Assembly: GCA_021850085.1 (NCBI GenBank)
Contig: JAJZRZ010000048.1
Span: 1 to 9,915, forward strand
DNA length: 9,915 bases
Reading direction: 5' to 3'
Source of the DNA: Actinomycetes bacterium
GTDB lineage: Bacteria; Actinomycetota; Coriobacteriia; Anaerosomatales; Anaerosomataceae
The position numbers were made by a program, and so were the translations under genes. Of the stretch, positions 6,108-9,915 are shown one piece after another. The stretch's first letter is position 1. The number at the start of each line of letters is the position of its first letter. The notes beneath the pieces were generated by a model. The model searched no databases and was not told where the DNA came from. It saw only the letters and a program-made list of their open reading frames with translations.

Positions 6108-6485
6108 ATGTCGTCCCCGGCGCGCGCTCGCGTGAGCATGAGGGATTCGTGCGAAGGGATACGCAAGATTTCAGCTCAGTCCTCCCTGTTCGTACTTCCG
6201 GCAGTGGCCGCGGCGCTCGGTGCGCTGCTCGGCCTGCTGCTCACGTTCATTTCCCGGCGGGCGACGGCTCGCGTGACGCCCGGCGATGCGGAGCGAGGCA
6301 TGGCCATCGTGGCCGTCATGATGGGCGTGCGCATGATCGTCGTGATCGCCGCGCTTGCCGCCTACTTCTTCCTTGCGCGCGCCGGCTTCCTGTACTTCGG
6401 CATAACGCTCATCGTCGCGTTCATGGCGGGCCTTGCCTACGAGGCCGTCAAGACGACTCGTTCGAATACGACCGACACGTCCTGA
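6108..6485 (+). CDS. Small membrane protein in the AtpI position (ATP synthase subunit I-like)
   Basis: This 125-residue product (start at 6108) has three or four hydrophobic segments: SLFVLPAVAAALGALLGLLLTF (residues 25-46), AIVAVMMGVRMIVVIAALAAYFFL (about 66-89) and FLYFGITLIVAFMAGLAYEAV (94-114). A basic loop lies after the first, and Arg76 lies inside the second. Size, topology and its place between wecA and atpB match subunit I (AtpI) and the mycobacterial protein Rv1303. In other bacteria AtpI helps assemble the c-ring or supply magnesium, but its sequence is poorly conserved, so the call rests mostly on context. The start is uncertain: ATG 6108, GTG 6132 and ATG 6138 all lack a ribosome site. 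I chose 6108 because of the possible leaderless promoter. An upstream in-frame ATG at 5973 overlaps the promoter region and codes for unlikely sequence. Confidence 0.65.
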   Translation: MSSPARARVSMRDSCEGIRKISAQSSLFVLPAVAAALGALLGLLLTFISRRATARVTPGDAERGMAIVAVMMGVRMIVVIAALAAYFFLARAGFLYFGITLIVAFMAGLAYEAVKTTRSNTTDTS

Positions 6486-6506
6486 CCAAGGAGGGAGAGC
6501 GCACCA

Positions 6507-7343
6507 GTGGCCGCACCTGCCGTAACCGCCGCCGGGGCAGAGGAGGCGAGTCCCTTATCCAAGGGGATCGCGCGACTGCTGCATGAGCTGGAGGTGCTAC
6601 CGCTCAACGGCGAGAAAGCCGAAGTCGCGGGTAGCTTCAGCCCCGAGAACTTCGTGCTCACGAACTACAGCTTCTGGCTGCTCGTCGCCGTCGTGCTCAT
6701 GCTGGTGTTCTTCATCGTGGCGTCGCGCAAGAGCCAGCTCGTGCCTCAGGGCATCAGCAACGTCGCTGAGGCGGGAGTTGAGTTCGTCCGCAACAACATC
6801 TGTGTCGATGTGATGGGTCCCGAAGGCAAGAAGTACTTCCCGTTCATCGCGACCACCTTCTTCTTCGTGCTCATCAACAACCTGCTCGGAAACATCCCGC
6901 CGGCTCTGCCCGGTACGGGCACCGTGGGCACCACGTTCGTGTGGGGCGTCATCGTCTTCCTCGTGTACAACGGCATCGGCATCAAGAAGAACGGTTTCGT
7001 CCCGTACATCAAGAGTCTCGTGCCGTCTGGAACGCCTGGCTGGCTTGCACCGTTGATCTTCACGCTCGAGGTCGTGTCACACATACTGCGGCCGTTCACA
7101 CTCGGAGTCCGACTCTTCGCCAACATGTACGCGGGTCACATCATGCTCGGCGTCTTTGCGGTGTTCATGGCCATCTCGCTCGAGCACTTCACTCCTGTGA
7201 GCGCGCTCGTGCTGCCGCTCTCCTTCGTGATGCAGGTGCTCCTGCGCGTGTTCGAGCTCTTCGTGGCCGTGCTGCAGGCCTACATCTTCACCATCCTGAC
7301 CGCTGTCTATATCAGCGGTGCGCTGCACGCGTCCGAGCACTAG
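6507..7343 (+). CDS. atpB: F0F1 ATP synthase subunit a
   Basis: Subunit a forms the two half-channels that lead protons to the c-ring in the membrane F0 sector. The 278-residue product has five or six membrane segments. The essential arginine is R202 in TLGVRLFANMYAGHIML (198-214). VLQAYIFTILTAVYI (255-269) is the conserved final helix, with Q257. FFFVLINNLLGNIPP (118-132) is the usual third segment. Aligned to E. coli, H211 stands where E219 is and E250 where H245 is, the reciprocal pair found in many bacteria and mitochondria. The GTG start at 6507 is preceded by AAGGAGGG (6488-6495), about 12 bases away, which is slightly long but has no better alternative. It begins 21 bases after the AtpI-like gene and is followed by a 94-base gap with two hairpins. 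Confidence 0.98.
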   Translation: MAAPAVTAAGAEEASPLSKGIARLLHELEVLPLNGEKAEVAGSFSPENFVLTNYSFWLLVAVVLMLVFFIVASRKSQLVPQGISNVAEAGVEFVRNNICVDVMGPEGKKYFPFIATTFFFVLINNLLGNIPPALPGTGTVGTTFVWGVIVFLVYNGIGIKKNGFVPYIKSLVPSGTPGWLAPLIFTLEVVSHILRPFTLGVRLFANMYAGHIMLGVFAVFMAISLEHFTPVSALVLPLSFVMQVLLRVFELFVAVLQAYIFTILTAVYISGALHASEH

Positions 7344-7350
7344 GTTTTGT

Positions 7351-7371
7351 CGCCGCGCTCTTTGTGCGGCG
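7351..7371 (+). other. First intercistronic hairpin between atpB and atpE
   Basis: Bases 7351-7358 pair with 7364-7371 (eight pairs, one G-U), closing a TCTTT loop. It begins seven bases after the atpB stop. The T-run lies before the stem (TTTTG) rather than after it, so it does not look like a plus-strand terminator. It may protect the atpB 3' end or mark an RNA-processing site. Confidence 0.6.
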
Positions 7372-7390
7372 TGAATCGCCATCAGGGACA

Positions 7391-7418
7391 GTCACCTGTC
7401 GGAGAATCCGCAGGTGGC
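7391..7418 (+). other. Second intercistronic hairpin just before the atpE ribosome site
   Basis: Bases 7391-7398 pair with 7411-7418 (CACCTG/CAGGTG core, one G-U). T7399 is bulged, CGG (7400-7402) pairs with CCG (7408-7410), and the loop is AGAAT. The stem ends four bases before the unpaired AAAAGGAGG. The arrangement could keep the atpE ribosome site exposed or give the mRNA a stable 5' end after cleavage. Confidence 0.6.
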
Positions 7419-7422
7419 ACGT

Positions 7423-7431
7423 AAAAGGAGG
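7423..7431 (+). promoter_or_regulatory. Very strong ribosome binding site of atpE
   Basis: AAAAGGAGG ends six bases before GTG 7438. It decides the start: an in-frame GTG at 7414 would place this site inside the gene and add a basic MARKRRKQ tail foreign to c subunits. High translation fits the many c copies needed per enzyme. Confidence 0.88.
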
Positions 7432-7437
7432 AAGCAA

Positions 7438-7662
7438 GTGACCGGTTCTCTGTCAGTTCTGGGTGCCGCTCTCGCGTTCGGTCTTGGTGCCATCGGCCCG
7501 GGCATCGGTATCGGCATGATCGGCAGCAAGACGATCGAGTCCATGGCTCGCCAGCCCGAGATGGCCGGCCGCCTGCAGACCACGATGTTCATCGCCCTCG
7601 GCATGACCGAGGCCATCGCCCTGCTGGGCTTCGTTCTCGCCTTCGTTCTCTACGGCGCCTAA
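7438..7662 (+). CDS. atpE: F0F1 ATP synthase subunit c (proton-type)
   Basis: Subunit c is the two-helix hairpin that forms the rotating membrane ring. The 74-residue product has the glycine-rich first helix (GLGAIGPGIGIGMIG, 15-29), the polar loop ARQPE (37-41) that contacts F1, and the ion-carrying E58 in the second helix (GMTEAIALLGFVLAFVLY). Sodium-binding rings usually have Gln in the first helix and Ser-Thr after the acidic residue. Here these are I25 and A59-I60, so the ring is most likely proton-driven. The start at GTG 7438 is set by a perfect ribosome site. Its long structured 5' gap and strong site suggest that translation is tuned to high output relative to atpB. Confidence 0.97.
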   Translation: MTGSLSVLGAALAFGLGAIGPGIGIGMIGSKTIESMARQPEMAGRLQTTMFIALGMTEAIALLGFVLAFVLYGA

Positions 7663-7692
7663 CCCGCGTCCTACCCGAAGGAGAGCAGCGGC

Positions 7693-8193
7693 GTGGACAT
7701 CATCATCCCCAAGGGCTATGAGCTCTATGTGAACATAGTCGCGTTCGCCGTGCTCTTCGTCGTCATGTGGAAGTTCGCCTTCCCCCCGATGACGAAGATG
7801 CTCGACGAACGCGCCAACAAGATCCGTGAGTCGCTTGAGAAGGCCGAAGACACCAAAATCGAGGCTGAACGGCTGCTCGAGGAGTACAAGGTGCAGATGG
7901 CTGAAGCGCGCGCCGAGGCCTCCCAGGTCATCGAGCAGGGTCGCAAGGTGGCCGAATCGATGAAGGCCGAGATCCTCGCCAAGGCCAAGGAGCAGGCCGA
8001 GGCAGAGAAGGCCAAGGCCATCGAGGCCATCAAGGCTGAGAAGGCCGCGGCCATGGCCGAGCTCAAGAGCGAGGTCGCGGACCTCTCGGTCGCGGTCGCC
8101 GGCAAGATCATCGGATCGAGCCTTTCCAAGACCGACCACGAGGCGCTGATCGACAAGTACCTTGCCGAAGTGGGGAGCCTGAATGAGAACTAG
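7693..8193 (+). CDS. atpF: F0F1 ATP synthase subunit b
   Basis: Subunit b is the peripheral stalk that holds F1 against the rotating ring. The 166-residue product starts with a short N-terminus and one membrane helix (VNIVAFAVLFVVMWKFAF, 13-30), then PPMTKMLDERANKIRESLEKAE, the usual start of the b dimer domain. A long charged Ala/Glu/Lys-rich coiled coil runs from about 40 to 130. It ends with DLSVAVAGKIIGSSLS (130-145), a typical b-subunit C-terminal segment that binds delta. The GTG start at 7693 has AAGGAG nine bases upstream. It is a stand-alone b subunit, whereas in Mycobacterium a b-like domain is fused to delta. Its end overlaps atpH by 11 bases, so delta translation is probably coupled to it. 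Confidence 0.97.
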   Translation: MDIIIPKGYELYVNIVAFAVLFVVMWKFAFPPMTKMLDERANKIRESLEKAEDTKIEAERLLEEYKVQMAEARAEASQVIEQGRKVAESMKAEILAKAKEQAEAEKAKAIEAIKAEKAAAMAELKSEVADLSVAVAGKIIGSSLSKTDHEALIDKYLAEVGSLNEN

Positions 8194-8740
8194 CGAGGCG
8201 ATCGAGACCCACGCCAGGGTCCTCTTCGATCTCGCCACCGTAGCCGGCGTGGTCGACGCTGTCGACAGCGACCTTGCCTCGGTCACCAAGGCCGTACGCG
8301 GTCATGTCGACCTGCATCAGGCGCTCACGGATACGACGCTGCCCGTCGAGAACAGGCGCGACATCCTGCGCGCCGTCTTCGGGGAGTCGGTCGCGCCCGA
8401 GACGCTCGCCATCGTCACGCTGATGGTCGAGCGAGGCCTCACTGATTCGCTCGGCGAGCTGGCTCGCGTCTTCGGCGAGATCGCCGAAGACAGGCGCGGG
8501 ATCGTCGTGGTGGAGGTCACCACCGCCATCGAGCTCGACGAGGGCCTGAGGGCCAAGCTCATCAAGCAGCTGGCAGACGCCATCGGGCGGCCGGTCAACC
8601 TGCGCGAGCGGGTGGACGGCTCGATTCTCGGTGGGATCCGCATCAACGTTGCCGGCCGCGTGCTCGACGGGACCGTGAAGTCCCAGCTCGAGGGCGTTCG
8701 GCAGGCACTTATCACCGCACGTCAGGGAGGTGAGGCGTAA
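8183..8740 (+). CDS. atpH: F0F1 ATP synthase subunit delta
   Basis: Delta (OSCP in mitochondria) joins the b stalk to the top of the alpha/beta hexamer. The 185-residue soluble product has the helical N-terminal domain (THARVLFDLATVAGVVDAVDSDL, 9-31) and an ENRRDILRAVFG segment (56-67). The hallmark C-terminal signature is VDGSILGGIRINVAGRVLDGTVKSQLEGVRQAL (144-176). The length is normal, and no b-domain fusion is present. The ATG at 8183 lies inside the end of atpF, with GGGGAG (8172-8177) five bases upstream. The gene ends in TAA, and the next base begins atpA, so the two are contiguous without a gap. Confidence 0.96.
   Translation: MRTSEAIETHARVLFDLATVAGVVDAVDSDLASVTKAVRGHVDLHQALTDTTLPVENRRDILRAVFGESVAPETLAIVTLMVERGLTDSLGELARVFGEIAEDRRGIVVVEVTTAIELDEGLRAKLIKQLADAIGRPVNLRERVDGSILGGIRINVAGRVLDGTVKSQLEGVRQALITARQGGEA

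Positions 8741-9915
<1,175 letters not shown>

Noticed and set aside
7414..7437. N-terminal extension of atpE from an upstream in-frame GTG
   Set aside because: It would encode a basic tail absent from c subunits and would bury the perfect AAAAGGAGG site inside the gene.

Overview
This window is a high-GC bacterial chromosome segment with twelve complete or near-complete housekeeping genes and two genes cut by the window edges. All are on the plus strand, mostly touching or overlapping. The gene order and protein signatures point to the Actinobacteria in the broad sense. A deep lineage such as the Coriobacteriia is my best guess (inference; no search could be run). The run prfA-prmC-tsaC ... 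wecA - small membrane protein - atpB-E-F-H-A matches the Mycobacterium layout. The inserted block rpiB-glyA-upp is the one seen between tsaC and atp in Firmicutes such as Bacillus. Unlike in Mycobacterium, atpF and atpH are separate genes.

Region 1 (1-1924) holds translation and tRNA-modification genes. These are the C-terminal part of release factor 1 with its GGQ motif, the methyltransferase PrmC that modifies the Gln of that motif, and the threonylcarbamoyl-AMP synthase TsaC. Region 2 (1925-5909) starts after a very stable 16-bp hairpin. It carries ribose-5-phosphate isomerase B, serine hydroxymethyltransferase, uracil phosphoribosyltransferase, a dCMP-deaminase-family enzyme, and a polyprenyl-phosphate GlcNAc-1-phosphate transferase (WecA/TagO type). 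The middle genes feed one-carbon and pyrimidine nucleotide supply; the last starts cell-envelope glycan synthesis.

Region 3 (5910-9915) is the ATP synthase operon. A roughly 200-base non-coding leader holds a plausible promoter, repeated GGCCAC elements and a hairpin. It is followed by a small membrane protein in the AtpI position, then subunits a, c, b, delta and alpha (alpha is cut by the window end). Residues in c and a indicate a proton-type rotor rather than a sodium-type one.

No mobile element, CRISPR array, tRNA, rRNA or defence-like system is visible, and I do not see a new multi-gene system. The points worth a second look are small: structured RNA or DNA elements at three gene junctions, a roughly 12-residue insertion in ATP synthase alpha, alanines replacing the phosphate-binding serines of SHMT, and an ambiguous, possibly leaderless start for the AtpI-like gene.
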